64,000 bases of DNA from Mycobacterium dioxanotrophicus. Its GTDB lineage: Bacteria > Actinomycetota > Actinomycetes > Mycobacteriales > Mycobacteriaceae. The DNA lies in NCBI RefSeq assembly GCF_002157835.1, contig NZ_CP020809.1, positions 5,208,001-5,272,000 of the forward strand, written 5' to 3'. Positions 1 to 9,111 of this stretch are shown here, piece by piece (the stretch's first letter is position 1; each line of letters starts with the position of its first letter). The position numbers and the translations under genes are program-made. The notes under the pieces were generated by a model that was not told where the DNA came from, ran no database searches, and saw only the letters and a list, made by a program, of their open reading frames with translations.

Positions 1-705
1 GAAGAGCCACAGCAACAGACGACCTCACTGATCGAGCTCGCGCGCGGTGACTACCTACGCCGCGTCCTGTTCTGCGGCCTCACCTGGATGTGCATCGCCA
101 TCCCCCAGTTCGCGTTGTTCACATACGGCCCGATCATCTTGTCGCAGTTTGGCTTCGGCGACGGCGGGGCCGAGGAGACACTCGGCCAGATCATCTTGAA
201 CCTGGGATTCCTCGTCGGCAGTCTCCCCGCCCTGCGCTGGGTGGAGACCCGCGGGAGACGTCCGCTGATGATCGGCAGTTTCCTGTTCGGAGCCTTGGCA
301 CTACTGCCGCTCGGGGTATGGCCAGACGCGCCGGGCTGGTTCGTCATCACTTTCTTCTTCCTGTTCACTCTCATCAACGGCGCAGGAACCATCCTCGTCT
401 TCATCTACCCCAATGAGCTCTTCCCGACTCAGGTCCGAGCCTCCGCGGTAGGGGTGGCCACTGCGATCAGCCGGCTCGGTGCGGCAATCGGCACCTACCT
501 GGTGCCGTTGTCACTCAGCGGAATCGGTACCGGGCCCACGATGCTCATCGGCGTCGGCCTGACTGTGCTGGGGCTGGTCATCAGCCTCTTCTGGGCCGAG
601 GAAACAAGGAACAGGTCACTGACCGCGACGGCCGGCGGCACGGAGCCGGTCGGTAGTGACGAGCACCCCACGTTGACCGGCGACCCGCGCAAAAGCCCTG
701 CCTGA
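1..705 (+). CDS. MFS sugar-type transporter, C-terminal part (5' end outside window)
   Basis: The reading frame is open from base 1, so the gene starts upstream of the window; about 234 residues are visible. They form the C-terminal half of a major facilitator: several hydrophobic helices separated by short loops. The ETRGRRPLM stretch matches the GRR loop between helices 8 and 9 of sugar-porter MFS proteins, and WAEETRNRSL resembles their typical cytoplasmic exit after helix 12. It would be an inner-membrane solute/proton symporter; the substrate cannot be told. The nearest downstream feature is a terminator-like hairpin about 75 bp past the stop. Confidence 0.85.
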   Translation, partial: EEPQQQTTSLIELARGDYLRRVLFCGLTWMCIAIPQFALFTYGPIILSQFGFGDGGAEETLGQIILNLGFLVGSLPALRWVETRGRRPLMIGSFLFGALALLPLGVWPDAPGWFVITFFFLFTLINGAGTILVFIYPNELFPTQVRASAVGVATAISRLGAAIGTYLVPLSLSGIGTGPTMLIGVGLTVLGLVISLFWAEETRNRSLTATAGGTEPVGSDEHPTLTGDPRKSPA

Positions 706-780
706 TCATCAATTCGGCCTTGCGCGATAGTCGTTCATTGAGAGTCTGGCGGTCGCTCTGCGAAGGTTTCCCCCAGACAT

Positions 781-819
781 GAGAATGGCCCTCGGAGAAG
801 ATCTCCGAGGGCCATTCTC
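781..819. terminator. 18-bp perfect inverted repeat, terminator-like, shared by the MFS gene and tRNA-fMet
   Basis: GAGAATGGCCCTCGGAGA and its exact reverse complement flank a 3-base loop. It lies just past the 3' end of the tRNA (minus strand) and downstream of the MFS gene (plus strand). There is no clear T tract on either side, which is common for mycobacterial terminators. Confidence 0.75.
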
Positions 820-824
820 GCTAG

Positions 825-898
825 TAGCGGGGACAGGATTCGAACCTGCGACCTCTGGGTTATGAGCCCAGCGAGCTACCGAGCTGCTCCACCCCGCG
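825..898 (-). tRNA. Initiator tRNA-fMet (CAU)
   Basis: On the minus strand the sequence starts CGCGGGGTGGAGCAG and carries the anticodon loop CTCATAA flanked by three consecutive G:C pairs (GGG/CCC), the hallmark of initiator tRNA. The first base (C) cannot pair with position 72 (U), another initiator feature. The T arm has GGTTCGAATCC. Length is 74 nt without CCA, and CCA is not encoded. A strong hairpin follows its 3' end. Confidence 0.96.
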
Positions 899-984
899 TT
901 GGTGAACTCAAGGTTACCGAAGTGGTTGGCGCAGCTCCAAATCGTATGGTCAAAGGGGGTTTTTGGCGGAATCAGCCACCGAAA

Positions 985-2379
985 TCAGCCCACGAAACGC
1001 ACCACTTGACCGCACCGGAACACCCCGGCGGGGTCGTACCGTTCCGCCAGATCCGCCAGCCAGTGCCGGGTGTCCTCGTCGTAGACCCGCGCTGCCCGGC
1101 CGGCGTCGTCCGAGGGTGCGAAGTTCGGCAGCTGCCCACCGGTGGACCACGGCGTCAACTCGGCCACTAGCGCATCGGCCTGCGACCGCACCGCCTCCGC
1201 CACAGGCGGTGCCGGCACCCCGATGACCGTCACTGCGTAGGCGGCATCGCGGTGGCAGAACGCACTGCGGTGCGCTCCTTCGCGAGCCAGCGCCCCGCCC
1301 AGCATCCTGACGTCGACGATCGTCTGCACCGAACCCGAGTTCGGCCCGGCGGCGGCCAGGATGACGTCGACGGTCTCGGTGGTGAATTCGCGCAGCAGCG
1401 TGTGATTTTCGGATACGGGCATCGGATCGACCGGGTCGGCATGCACGGCACCGATGGCCGCATAGGGCAGCACGCCGACGGTGTCCACGATTGGAGTCGC
1501 GACTGCCCGTAGCGGAGCCAATCGTCGCTCTGCGTCGTCGAACTCGTCGACGGCGACGTAGCGCACGGCCACGGTGAACTTGCCGGCCAACGGCTCGGGA
1601 ACACCCGGCATCTCGGGAAGCCGCAGCAGCGCAATCGAGGTGGAGATACGCTCGGGTAACTCCACGCACCACCGCGCCCACTCCCGCACCACCGTCGTGG
1701 CGTCGGCGCCATCGAAATATACTGCTCCGCCGTAGAATTCAGCGATCGGCAGCAGATCGATCTCGGCAGCTGTGACGATACCCAACGTCGACTTGCCACC
1801 CCGCAAGCCCCAGAACAGATCTGGGTTCTCCTCAGGCGTCGCGCGCAGCACCTGCCCTGTCCCGGTGACCAGTTCGAAGGACCGCACGTAATCCGACGAC
1901 AGGCCGACCGTGCGCACCAGCGGTCCCACTCCGCCACCTGTGAGGAACCCGACCACACCGACATTGGGTGACGAGCCGCACAACGCGGCCAGCCCGTGCG
2001 GGGCCGCCGCATCCAGTACGTGCTGCCAGGTGGCCCCAGCCGCCACCCGCGCGGTGCGGGTGGCAGGGTCGACGGTGCAACCGGTCATCCCCGCGGTCAC
2101 CACCAGGATGGTGTCGGAGGCGACGCTCAGCGCACCGTGGCCGGTGGCCTGCACGGCGACCCGAAATCCGCGGCGCCCAGCGAAACCCACCGTGTTGGCG
2201 ACGTCGTAGGCCGATGTCGCCAGCACGACCGCGGCAGGCTCCACAGTGGCCGCCAGATTCCACGGTGCAGCCTGCTCGTAGCCGGCCTCTCCCGGGAGCG
2301 CCACGGGCGCGGCGACGTGGGCGCGCAGGCCCGTCAGGGCGTCGGCCAAGCCGTCGTACGGAAGATCGGTCAGGGTCAT
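985..2379 (-). CDS. FAD-linked oxidoreductase, PCMH/berberine-bridge type
   Basis: About 464 residues. An N-terminal PCMH-type FAD-binding domain (roughly residues 35-205) contains the GHGAL segment where the FAD-contacting histidine of this family sits, and GVVGFLTGGGVGPLVRTVG, the usual glycine-rich FAD loop. The C-terminus ends with a berberine-bridge-like motif (YDPAGVF). Such enzymes oxidise alcohols, sugars or aromatic side chains with a tightly or covalently bound flavin; the substrate is not predictable. The start at 2379 is preferred over an upstream in-frame ATG because AGAGGA lies 7 nt before it and the extra N-terminus does not look like the family. No operon partner; the tRNA is downstream. 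Confidence 0.85.
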   Translation of the reverse strand: MTLTDLPYDGLADALTGLRAHVAAPVALPGEAGYEQAAPWNLAATVEPAAVVLATSAYDVANTVGFAGRRGFRVAVQATGHGALSVASDTILVVTAGMTGCTVDPATRTARVAAGATWQHVLDAAAPHGLAALCGSSPNVGVVGFLTGGGVGPLVRTVGLSSDYVRSFELVTGTGQVLRATPEENPDLFWGLRGGKSTLGIVTAAEIDLLPIAEFYGGAVYFDGADATTVVREWARWCVELPERISTSIALLRLPEMPGVPEPLAGKFTVAVRYVAVDEFDDAERRLAPLRAVATPIVDTVGVLPYAAIGAVHADPVDPMPVSENHTLLREFTTETVDVILAAAGPNSGSVQTIVDVRMLGGALAREGAHRSAFCHRDAAYAVTVIGVPAPPVAEAVRSQADALVAELTPWSTGGQLPNFAPSDDAGRAARVYDEDTRHWLADLAERYDPAGVFRCGQVVRFVG

Positions 2380-2478
2380 CAGGGTCCTCTCGGATGTCAG
2401 TGCGAATCTGCGCGCACAGCATCGCCACGAGGACTTGGCGTTCACTTGTCGTCCAGCTAAGGCCCGCTGGACACGGCC

Positions 2479-2532
2479 AGCAGACACCTAGGTCCCCCGA
2501 CATCGGCGTGTCGGGGGACCTGAGTGTCTGCT
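2479..2532. terminator. Large intergenic palindrome (AGCAGACAC...GTGTCTGCT)
   Basis: AGCAGACACCTAGGTCCCCC on the left is mirrored by GGGGGACCTGAGTGTCTGCT on the right around a short ATCGGC centre, with one or two mismatches. It lies downstream of the UPF0182 gene (minus strand) and upstream of the FAD oxidoreductase, so it probably terminates the UPF0182 transcript. A diverged relative sits at 29775-29859. Confidence 0.65.
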
Positions 2533-2562
2533 CGCGCGGGAAAGGTGCTCGCGCGGGAAAGG
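2529..2562. repeat. Two tandem 17-bp units (TGCTCGCGCGGGAAAGG)
   Basis: Two identical adjacent copies of TGCTCGCGCGGGAAAGG lie between the large palindrome and the end of the UPF0182 gene. No coding function is visible. Confidence 0.8.
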
Positions 2563-2575
2563 TGAGGCTACGAGG

Positions 2576-5563
2576 CTACTTGGTGGCGTCGTACTTCTTC
2601 ATCGCGTCGGCCAGGCCCTGCAGCGCCTGCCCGTACTTGGCGAAATCACCGCTGCGCTGGGCCTCCTGGGCCGCCGCCACCGCCGCGTCGATCTCCTGCA
2701 GCGCAGCGGCCTTTGCCGGCGACAACTGCACGGGCGGCTGACCGGGGATGGGCACCGACACCTCCGGTGCGCGGTTGGCCTGATCGGCCGCCGGTGGCGG
2801 CGCGGCAGGCGCTTGACCGGGCACCGGCGGTTTGGCGTCGGTAGGTGCGACGTTGGTCGCCGTCGCCCCGGCCCCGGGACCGAACAACTCCGTCAACGCG
2901 TCACTGACCGTCGGCCCGTAGCCGACCTTGTCGTTGTAGAGCATCGCCACCCGGATCAGACGTGGGTACGACGATGCCGCGTCGCTGGTGCCCGGCGAGG
3001 CGTAAACCGGTGCGACATAGAGCAATCCACCCTCACCCACGGGCAGGGTCAGCAGATTGCCCCAGCGGATGCGGTTCTGGTTGTCCCGCCCGATCACACC
3101 GAGGTCCTGGCTGACCGCGGTGTCGGTACTGATCGCGTTGAACGCCAGTTTGGGACCGTTGACCTGACCGGGAATGGTCAGCACCGTGATCTTGCCGTAG
3201 TTCGACGGATCCGAACTGGCACTGACATACGCGGCCAGGAAGTCACGCTGGAACCGGTTCATCGCGCTGGTCAACTGGAACGACGACGAACTGCTGTTGT
3301 TCGCAATGTCCTTGGCGACGATGTAGTACGGCGGCTGGTAGCTGCTGGCCGTCGGGTTCGGGTCGAGCGGCACGTCCCAGAAGTCCTGGGCCGAGAAGAA
3401 CGTGATCGGGTTGTCCACGTGGTAGCGCGCCAGCAGGGCTCGCTGCACCTTGAACAGATCCTCCGGATACCGCAGGTGCGCCTGCAGTTCCGGGGAGATG
3501 TCACTCTTGGGCTTGACGGTGCCCGGGAACACCTTCTCCCACGCCTGCAGCACCGGATCCGACTCGTCCTGCGCGTAAAGGGTCACGGTGCCGTCGTACG
3601 CGTCGACCGTGGCCTTCACCGAGTTGCGGATGTAGGACACCTGCTTGTCCGGGGCCAACCGGTTGACCGCCACCTCGTTGGAATCGGCGGTGGCGCTGGA
3701 CAGCGTCGTCAGCTCCGAATACGGGTAGTTGTCGAGTGTGGTGTAGCCGTCGACGATCCACACCATGCGCCGGTTGACGATCGCCGGGTACACGCTGGTG
3801 TCGGTGGTCAGCCAGGGCGCCACCGCCTCGACTCGTTTGGCCGGGTCACGGTTGAACAGGATTCTGCTGTTCTCGCCGATCACGTTGGAGAACAGGAAGT
3901 TCCGCTCGGCGAACTTGGCGGCGAACACGCTGCGCGACAACCAGCTGCCGATCGGAACGCCACCCTTGCCCTCATAGGTGTAGTTCTTGGTCTCGGTGTT
4001 GGTCTCGTAGTCGTATTCACGGTCGGCACCGTTGCTGCCGACAATCGCGTAGTCGGCGGGCGTGTTGGCGATCACCGGGCCGAAGTACACCCGCGGCTGA
4101 TCAAGCGGGGCCGGTCCTGGCGACACCACACCGCCGTTGGCGCCGACAACACTGGCCAGGAACTCCGGGTAGCCGCCGTTCTGGTTGGGGTCGTTGGCGA
4201 TACCGCGCACGGTGTTGGCGGGCGAGGCGATGAAGCCGTTGCCGTGGGTGTACACCGAGTGCCGGTTGATCCAGTCCCGCTGGTTGTCGATCAGTCGGTC
4301 CGGGTTGAGTTCACGGGCGGCCACCACATAGTCCCGCAGGTTGCCGTCCGGACCGGCGTAACGGTCGATGGACAGCTGATCCGGGAAGTAGTAGAAGTTC
4401 TTGCCCTGCTGGAACTGAGTGAACGCCGGGCTGACGATGGTCGGGTCGAGCAGCCGGATGTTGGACGTGGTGGCCCGATCCGCGGCGACCTGGGCTGCCG
4501 TCGTCTGCCCGTTGCTCTCGTAGTTGCGGTAGGTCACGGTGTCACTGGTGAGCCCGTAGGCCTGCCTGGTCGCCGTGATGCTCCGGCTGATGTACTCGCT
4601 TTCCTTCTGCGCGGCGTTGGGCTTGACGCTGAACTGCTCGACGATCAGCGGCCAGCCGGCCCCGACCACCAGCGAGCTCAGCAGCAACAGCACCACGCCG
4701 ATGACGGGAATGCGCAAGTCCCGCAAGACGATCGCGGAAAACACCGCCACCGCGCAGATCACCGCGATGGCCAACAGGATGAGCTTGGCGGGCAGCACCG
4801 CGTTGATGTCGGTGTAGCCGGCACCGGTGAACGGTTTGGCCGAACGGGTGACGCTGAGCAGTTCATAGCGGTCGAGCCAGTAGGCGACCGCCTTGAGCAG
4901 GATCAGGAAACCGACCAGGCTGATCAGCTGGATGCGGGCCGAGCGGCTCAGCGCACCCGTGCGCCCGGCCAGCCGGATACCACCGAACAGGTAGTGGCCC
5001 AACAGGTTTGCGATGAACGCCAGGAACGTCGCGACGAAGAGGAAGGTCAGGATCAGCCGGTAGAACGGCAGATCGAAGGCGTAGAAGCCGAGATCGCGCC
5101 CGAACTGCGGGTCGGTGATCCCGAATTCACCGCCGTGCAGGAACAGCTGGATGCGCACCCAATAGGTCTGCGCGACGATCCCGGCCAGCAGACCGATGAA
5201 CACCGGAAGCCCGATGCCGAACAACCGCAGGCGGGCCAGCACCGTGGTGCGGTACCTGGCCACCGGGTCATTGGGCCCCGCAGCCGGGACGAACACCGGA
5301 CGCGTGCGGTAGGCCAGCGCCAGCCCGGCGAACACGATCGCGCCCAGCACCACGCCCGCGACGAGGAACACGATGAGTCGCGTGACCAGCACCGTGGTGA
5401 ACACCGATCGGTATCCCAGTTCGCCGAACCACAGCCAGTCGACATAGGTGTCGACGAACCGCGGCCCGATCAGCAACAGCAGGACCACCACCAGCGCCAG
5501 CCCGATCAAAATCCGGCTTCGTCGCGTCAGCTTCGGCATCCTCGCCGCGGGCCGCATACCCAC
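2576..5563 (-). CDS. UPF0182 family large membrane protein (Rv3193c homologue)
   Basis: 995 residues. The N-terminal third has about seven hydrophobic helices (for example at 18-40, 58-82 and 110-130, and further segments to about residue 320). A large hydrophilic domain follows, and a Pro/Ala-rich tail ends with a predicted helix. Full-length identity to M. tuberculosis Rv3193c is evident from memory, including the N-terminal [17 protein letters not shown]. Biochemical function is unknown for the family. The start is GTG at 5563, with an in-frame ATG two codons later. The PDZ protease gene lies upstream on the same strand about 95 bp away, so the two may be co-transcribed. Confidence 0.93.
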   Translation of the reverse strand: MGMRPAARMPKLTRRSRILIGLALVVVLLLLIGPRFVDTYVDWLWFGELGYRSVFTTVLVTRLIVFLVAGVVLGAIVFAGLALAYRTRPVFVPAAGPNDPVARYRTTVLARLRLFGIGLPVFIGLLAGIVAQTYWVRIQLFLHGGEFGITDPQFGRDLGFYAFDLPFYRLILTFLFVATFLAFIANLLGHYLFGGIRLAGRTGALSRSARIQLISLVGFLILLKAVAYWLDRYELLSVTRSAKPFTGAGYTDINAVLPAKLILLAIAVICAVAVFSAIVLRDLRIPVIGVVLLLLSSLVVGAGWPLIVEQFSVKPNAAQKESEYISRSITATRQAYGLTSDTVTYRNYESNGQTTAAQVAADRATTSNIRLLDPTIVSPAFTQFQQGKNFYYFPDQLSIDRYAGPDGNLRDYVVAARELNPDRLIDNQRDWINRHSVYTHGNGFIASPANTVRGIANDPNQNGGYPEFLASVVGANGGVVSPGPAPLDQPRVYFGPVIANTPADYAIVGSNGADREYDYETNTETKNYTYEGKGGVPIGSWLSRSVFAAKFAERNFLFSNVIGENSRILFNRDPAKRVEAVAPWLTTDTSVYPAIVNRRMVWIVDGYTTLDNYPYSELTTLSSATADSNEVAVNRLAPDKQVSYIRNSVKATVDAYDGTVTLYAQDESDPVLQAWEKVFPGTVKPKSDISPELQAHLRYPEDLFKVQRALLARYHVDNPITFFSAQDFWDVPLDPNPTASSYQPPYYIVAKDIANNSSSSSFQLTSAMNRFQRDFLAAYVSASSDPSNYGKITVLTIPGQVNGPKLAFNAISTDTAVSQDLGVIGRDNQNRIRWGNLLTLPVGEGGLLYVAPVYASPGTSDAASSYPRLIRVAMLYNDKVGYGPTVSDALTELFGPGAGATATNVAPTDAKPPVPGQAPAAPPPAADQANRAPEVSVPIPGQPPVQLSPAKAAALQEIDAAVAAAQEAQRSGDFAKYGQALQGLADAMKKYDATK

Positions 5564-5659
5564 TCGTCAACTCCAGTCTCGGGTTCCCGGATTGCTGGCC
5601 TGCCGTGTCCGGCCTGCCGGATTTCCCCCAACTCTAGCCAGTCGCCCCCGGCGGGCGGT

Positions 5660-6688
5660 TCAGCAGCGCGGAGGTTCGCCACCGGCAGAAAGCGCATGCA
5701 GCGCGTCGACGGCCCCGGTGAGCGTGTCGACTTTCACCAGTTCCATACCGTCCTGCGGTGCCGAACGGGCCTCGGCACAGTTCTCGGCGGGTACCAGGAA
5801 CACCGTCGCGCCGGCTTCGTGCGCCGCAAGCATCTTGTGGGTGATGCCCCCGATCGAACCCACCTTGCCGTCGCCGGTGATGGTCCCGGTGCCTGCGATG
5901 AACTTGCCGTCGTTGAGGTCCCCGGTCGTCAACTTGTCCACCACGGCAAGGCTGAACATCAGGCCCGCCGACGGGCCGCCGATGTTCGCCAGGTTGAAGC
6001 TGATGTCGAACGGCGCCCACGGCGCGTCGAGCACTCCCACCCCCAGGAAGCCGTAATCCCGGTCGGGGTTATGGCCCAGGGTGATGGTGGCGGTGCCCGC
6101 CGGAGAGTTCTTGCGGCGGTAGTCCAGGACGATGGTGTCCCCCGGCTTGGTCGCCTTGAGCAGCGCCTGGAACTCGTCGAGCTTGGCCACCGGCTTGCCG
6201 TTGACGGCGTCGATCGCGTCGCCGGGCTTCAGCTTGCCCGCCGAGGGACCGGGATCGGTCACGGTCTGCACCGTCACCGCCATCGGGTACTTCAGGAACG
6301 ACAGCGCGGCGTACTCCGCGTTGTCCTCGGACCGCTTGAAGTCGCTGGTGTTGGCCTGGTCGATCTCGTCCTTGGACTTGTCCGGCGGGTACACCAGGTC
6401 CCGCGGCACCAGCTGCTCACGGCCCGACATCCACAGTGTCAGGGCCTGCCCCAGGGTCAGCCCGTCGCGCTGCGACACCGTCGTCATGTTGAGGTGCCCG
6501 GATGTCGGATGCACCTTCGCATCAGGACCCTCGATGTCGACGACCTGTTTGCCCTGCACCTCACCGAGCGTGTTGAAGGTCGGACCCGGACCCAGAGACA
6601 CGTAGGGCACCGTCACCACGGATAGCAGCACACCGAACACCAGAATCGGCACCAGAGCCACCAGCAGCGTCAAAATCCGCCTGTTCAC
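5660..6688 (-). CDS. Membrane-anchored PDZ domain / S16 (Lon-type) serine protease (Rv3194c homologue)
   Basis: 342 residues from a GTG start (VNRRILTLLV). One N-terminal transmembrane helix anchors an extracytoplasmic region, a PDZ domain occupies about residues 120-215, and a C-terminal Lon-like proteolytic domain follows. The catalytic serine is in GGPSAGLMFSLAV and the partner lysine in IGGITHKMLAAHEAGA, giving the Ser-Lys dyad of the YlbL/S16 family. The open frame extends upstream to 7012, but those residues overlap the start of the divergent gene and lack family similarity, so the GTG at 6688 is used. It is divergent from the DUF2342 gene (91-bp gap). It probably acts on cell-envelope proteins. 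Confidence 0.92.
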   Translation of the reverse strand: MNRRILTLLVALVPILVFGVLLSVVTVPYVSLGPGPTFNTLGEVQGKQVVDIEGPDAKVHPTSGHLNMTTVSQRDGLTLGQALTLWMSGREQLVPRDLVYPPDKSKDEIDQANTSDFKRSEDNAEYAALSFLKYPMAVTVQTVTDPGPSAGKLKPGDAIDAVNGKPVAKLDEFQALLKATKPGDTIVLDYRRKNSPAGTATITLGHNPDRDYGFLGVGVLDAPWAPFDISFNLANIGGPSAGLMFSLAVVDKLTTGDLNDGKFIAGTGTITGDGKVGSIGGITHKMLAAHEAGATVFLVPAENCAEARSAPQDGMELVKVDTLTGAVDALHALSAGGEPPRC

Positions 6689-6779
6689 GCCGCCAACAGT
6701 AAAGCCTGCCACACGAGGTTCACTGACAGCGTGACCCACAGCGTCACGAAGAGACCCTGTGGTGAGTACCGTTGGGGCT

Positions 6780-8174
6780 ATGGCTGACCTGCCCTTCGGC
6801 TTCTCCGCCGGGGATGACCCCGAGCGTGACAAGCGCAAGAAAGACCCAGATTCCGGCTCCGGCTCCGGGCCCGGCGCCGATCCATTCGGGCTCGGCGCTG
6901 GCGGCGCCGGTTTCGACATGGGCGACTTGGGCCAGATCTTCACCAAGCTCGGCGAAATGTTCAGCGGGGCAGGCACTGCGATGGCCGGCGGCGGCCAGTC
7001 CGGCCCGGTCAACTACGACCTCGCGCGGCAGCTGGCGTCCAACTCGATCGGCTTCGTCGCCCCGGTTCCCGACCAGACCAAGGGCGCCGTCACCGACGCG
7101 GTCCGGCTCGCCGAGACCTGGCTCGACGGGGTCACGCCGCTACCCGCCGGAACCACCCGGACGGTGGCGTGGACGCCGAGCGATTGGCTGGACAACACCC
7201 TGGAGACCTGGAAGCGGCTGTGCAACCCGGTCGCCGAGCAGATCTCGACGGTGTGGGCCTCGGCGTTGCCCGAGGAAGCCCAGAGCATGGCGGGCCCGCT
7301 GCTGGCGATGATGTCGCAGATGGGCGGCATGGCCTTCGGTTCCCAGCTCGGCCAGGCCCTGGGCCAGCTGTCCCGGGAGGTGCTCACCTCGACCGACATC
7401 GGATTGCCGCTGGGCCCCAAAGGGGTTGCGGCCCTGATGCCCGAGGCCATCGAATCGCTCTCCGAGGGCCTGGAGCGGCCCCGCAGCGAGATCCTGACGT
7501 TCCTGGCTGCCCGCGAAGCCGCGCACCATCGGCTGTTCAGCCACGTGCCGTGGCTGTCCAGCCAGCTGCTGGGCGCGGTCGAGGCCTTCGCCAAAGGCAT
7601 GAAGGTCGACATGTCCGGCATCGAGGACATGGCCAAGGGCTTCAACCCGGCCTCGCTGACCGACCCGTCCGAGATGGAACAGCTGCTCAGCCAGGGCATG
7701 TTCGAGCCCAAGGCCACACCCGAGCAGGAAGCCGCCCTGGAACGGCTGGAAACCCTGCTCGCGCTGATCGAGGGCTGGGTGCAGACCGTGGTCTCCGCGG
7801 CACTGGGTGATCGGATTCCCGGCACCGAGGCGTTCTCGGAGACCCTGCGCCGGCGCCGAGCCACCGGTGGCCCGGCCGAGCGGACCTTCGCCACGCTCGT
7901 CGGCCTGGAACTGCGGCCGCGCAAGATGCGCGAGGCGGCCGCCCTCTGGGAGCGGCTGACCGAGGCGGTCGGTTCCGACGCCCGCGATGGCGTGTGGCAG
8001 CACCCCGACCTGTTGCCCGACGCGTCCGATCTCGACGAGCCCGCCGGTTTCATCGATCGCATGATCGGCGGCGACACCAGCGGGATCGACAGCGCCTTCG
8101 AGCAGGCCATCGCCGATCTGCAAAAGGAACAGAAGGAGCAGGGCGGCGACACCGAGCGGCCCGACGAGTCTTGA
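6780..8174 (+). CDS. DUF2342 / zinc-metalloprotease-like protein (Rv3195 homologue)
   Basis: 464 residues starting MADLPFGFS. The N-terminal 60 residues are Gly/Pro/Ser-rich and probably disordered; the rest is a helical DUF2342 domain. In related proteins this region holds a zinc-binding HExxH, but here the equivalent stretch reads EAAHHRLFSHVPWL, so a canonical metalloprotease site is absent. The family is often annotated as a coenzyme F420 biosynthesis-associated or putative hydrolase; neither role is shown. An in-frame GTG seven codons upstream is less likely as the start. A TOMM-like gene follows on the same strand after 52 bp. Confidence 0.88.
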   Translation: MADLPFGFSAGDDPERDKRKKDPDSGSGSGPGADPFGLGAGGAGFDMGDLGQIFTKLGEMFSGAGTAMAGGGQSGPVNYDLARQLASNSIGFVAPVPDQTKGAVTDAVRLAETWLDGVTPLPAGTTRTVAWTPSDWLDNTLETWKRLCNPVAEQISTVWASALPEEAQSMAGPLLAMMSQMGGMAFGSQLGQALGQLSREVLTSTDIGLPLGPKGVAALMPEAIESLSEGLERPRSEILTFLAAREAAHHRLFSHVPWLSSQLLGAVEAFAKGMKVDMSGIEDMAKGFNPASLTDPSEMEQLLSQGMFEPKATPEQEAALERLETLLALIEGWVQTVVSAALGDRIPGTEAFSETLRRRRATGGPAERTFATLVGLELRPRKMREAAALWERLTEAVGSDARDGVWQHPDLLPDASDLDEPAGFIDRMIGGDTSGIDSAFEQAIADLQKEQKEQGGDTERPDES

Positions 8175-8226
8175 GGCCTGTGGATAACTGACGGGGCGGT
8201 GCCGCGCGTCGTGGCAGAGTCATGCC

Positions 8227-9069
8227 ATGACGACGCGGTACGTGTTGGCACCCGGCCGCCCCGTGCTGCTGAGGCCCGACGGAGCCGTTCAGGTGGGCTG
8301 GGATCCCCGCCGAGCGGTCCTCGTCCGCCCACCGGGATCGATCACCCAGGCGCAGCTCGCCGACCTGCTGCACACCCTGCAGGGCGGCGCGTCCCGAGAC
8401 GAACTCACTACGGCGGCAAAAGAATTCGATGCCGCCGAGGCCGTCGACGAGCTGATCGCCGCGCTCACCGACGCGGGCGTCGTCACCGTCGCGACGCCCT
8501 ATCCGTCGCGGACCCCGTCGGTGCGCATCCACGGACGCGGACCGCTCTCGGAACTGCTCACCAGCGCGTTGCGCTGCTCGGGGGCGCTGGTGCGGCACAC
8601 CAGCCGCCCGCATGCGTCGGCGGTACCCGATCCCACCGACCTCGTCGTGCTCGCCGACTACCAGGTCACCGAACCGCGGGTGTTGCGCGAGCTGCACGAA
8701 GCCGCGGTGGCGCATCTGCCGGTACGGCTGCGCGACGGCGCCGGACTGGTCGGCCCGCTCGTCATCCCCGGCCTGACCAGCTGTCTGCAGTGCGCCGACC
8801 TGCACCGCAGCGACCGGGACGCAGCCTGGCCCGCGCTGGCCGCGCAGTTGCGCGGTACCGTCGGCACCGCCGGGCGGGCAACCATCCTGGCCACCGCGGC
8901 GCTGGCGCTACGTCAGATCGATCTGGTGATCCAGGCCGTGCGGGAGGCCGGTGACCCGCGCCGTGCGCCGGAGCCGCCACCGACGCTGGACACCACGCTC
9001 GAACTCGACGCCGACGGCTACTCGATCAGCGCCCGGCGCTGGTCACGCCACCCCGAGTGCCCATGTTGA
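8227..9069 (+). CDS. TOMM cyclodehydratase / ThiF-like leader-peptide-binding protein (Rv3196 homologue)
   Basis: 280 residues. The C-terminal half resembles the E1/ThiF-like partner protein of thiazole/oxazole-modified microcin synthetases. CLQCADLHRSDRD (about residue 179 onward) gives one CxxC, and the very C-terminus RHPECPC gives a second cysteine pair; together these match the zinc tetrathiolate pattern of that family. The N-terminal ~90 residues could be the winged-helix leader-binding domain. No YcaO, flavin dehydrogenase or obvious Cys/Ser-rich precursor peptide is in the window. It lies 42 bp upstream of the ABC1 kinase gene, probably in one operon. Family membership is moderately sure, biochemical role unknown. 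Confidence 0.8.
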   Translation: MTTRYVLAPGRPVLLRPDGAVQVGWDPRRAVLVRPPGSITQAQLADLLHTLQGGASRDELTTAAKEFDAAEAVDELIAALTDAGVVTVATPYPSRTPSVRIHGRGPLSELLTSALRCSGALVRHTSRPHASAVPDPTDLVVLADYQVTEPRVLRELHEAAVAHLPVRLRDGAGLVGPLVIPGLTSCLQCADLHRSDRDAAWPALAAQLRGTVGTAGRATILATAALALRQIDLVIQAVREAGDPRRAPEPPPTLDTTLELDADGYSISARRWSRHPECPC

Positions 9070-9111
9070 AAACGAATGTTGCCACTAAGTTGTGGCCCGT
9101 TCAGAACCGTC

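Noticed and set aside
2813..6625. Long plus-strand open frame of about 1270 codons
   Set aside because: It is antisense to the UPF0182 and PDZ protease genes, has low-complexity Arg/Val/Asp-rich sequence, and follows the third-position GC bias of the real genes.
8179..8187. Perfect DnaA-box consensus (TGTGGATAA)
   Set aside because: A single copy with no clustering, no AT-rich region and no dnaA/dnaN context; not an origin.
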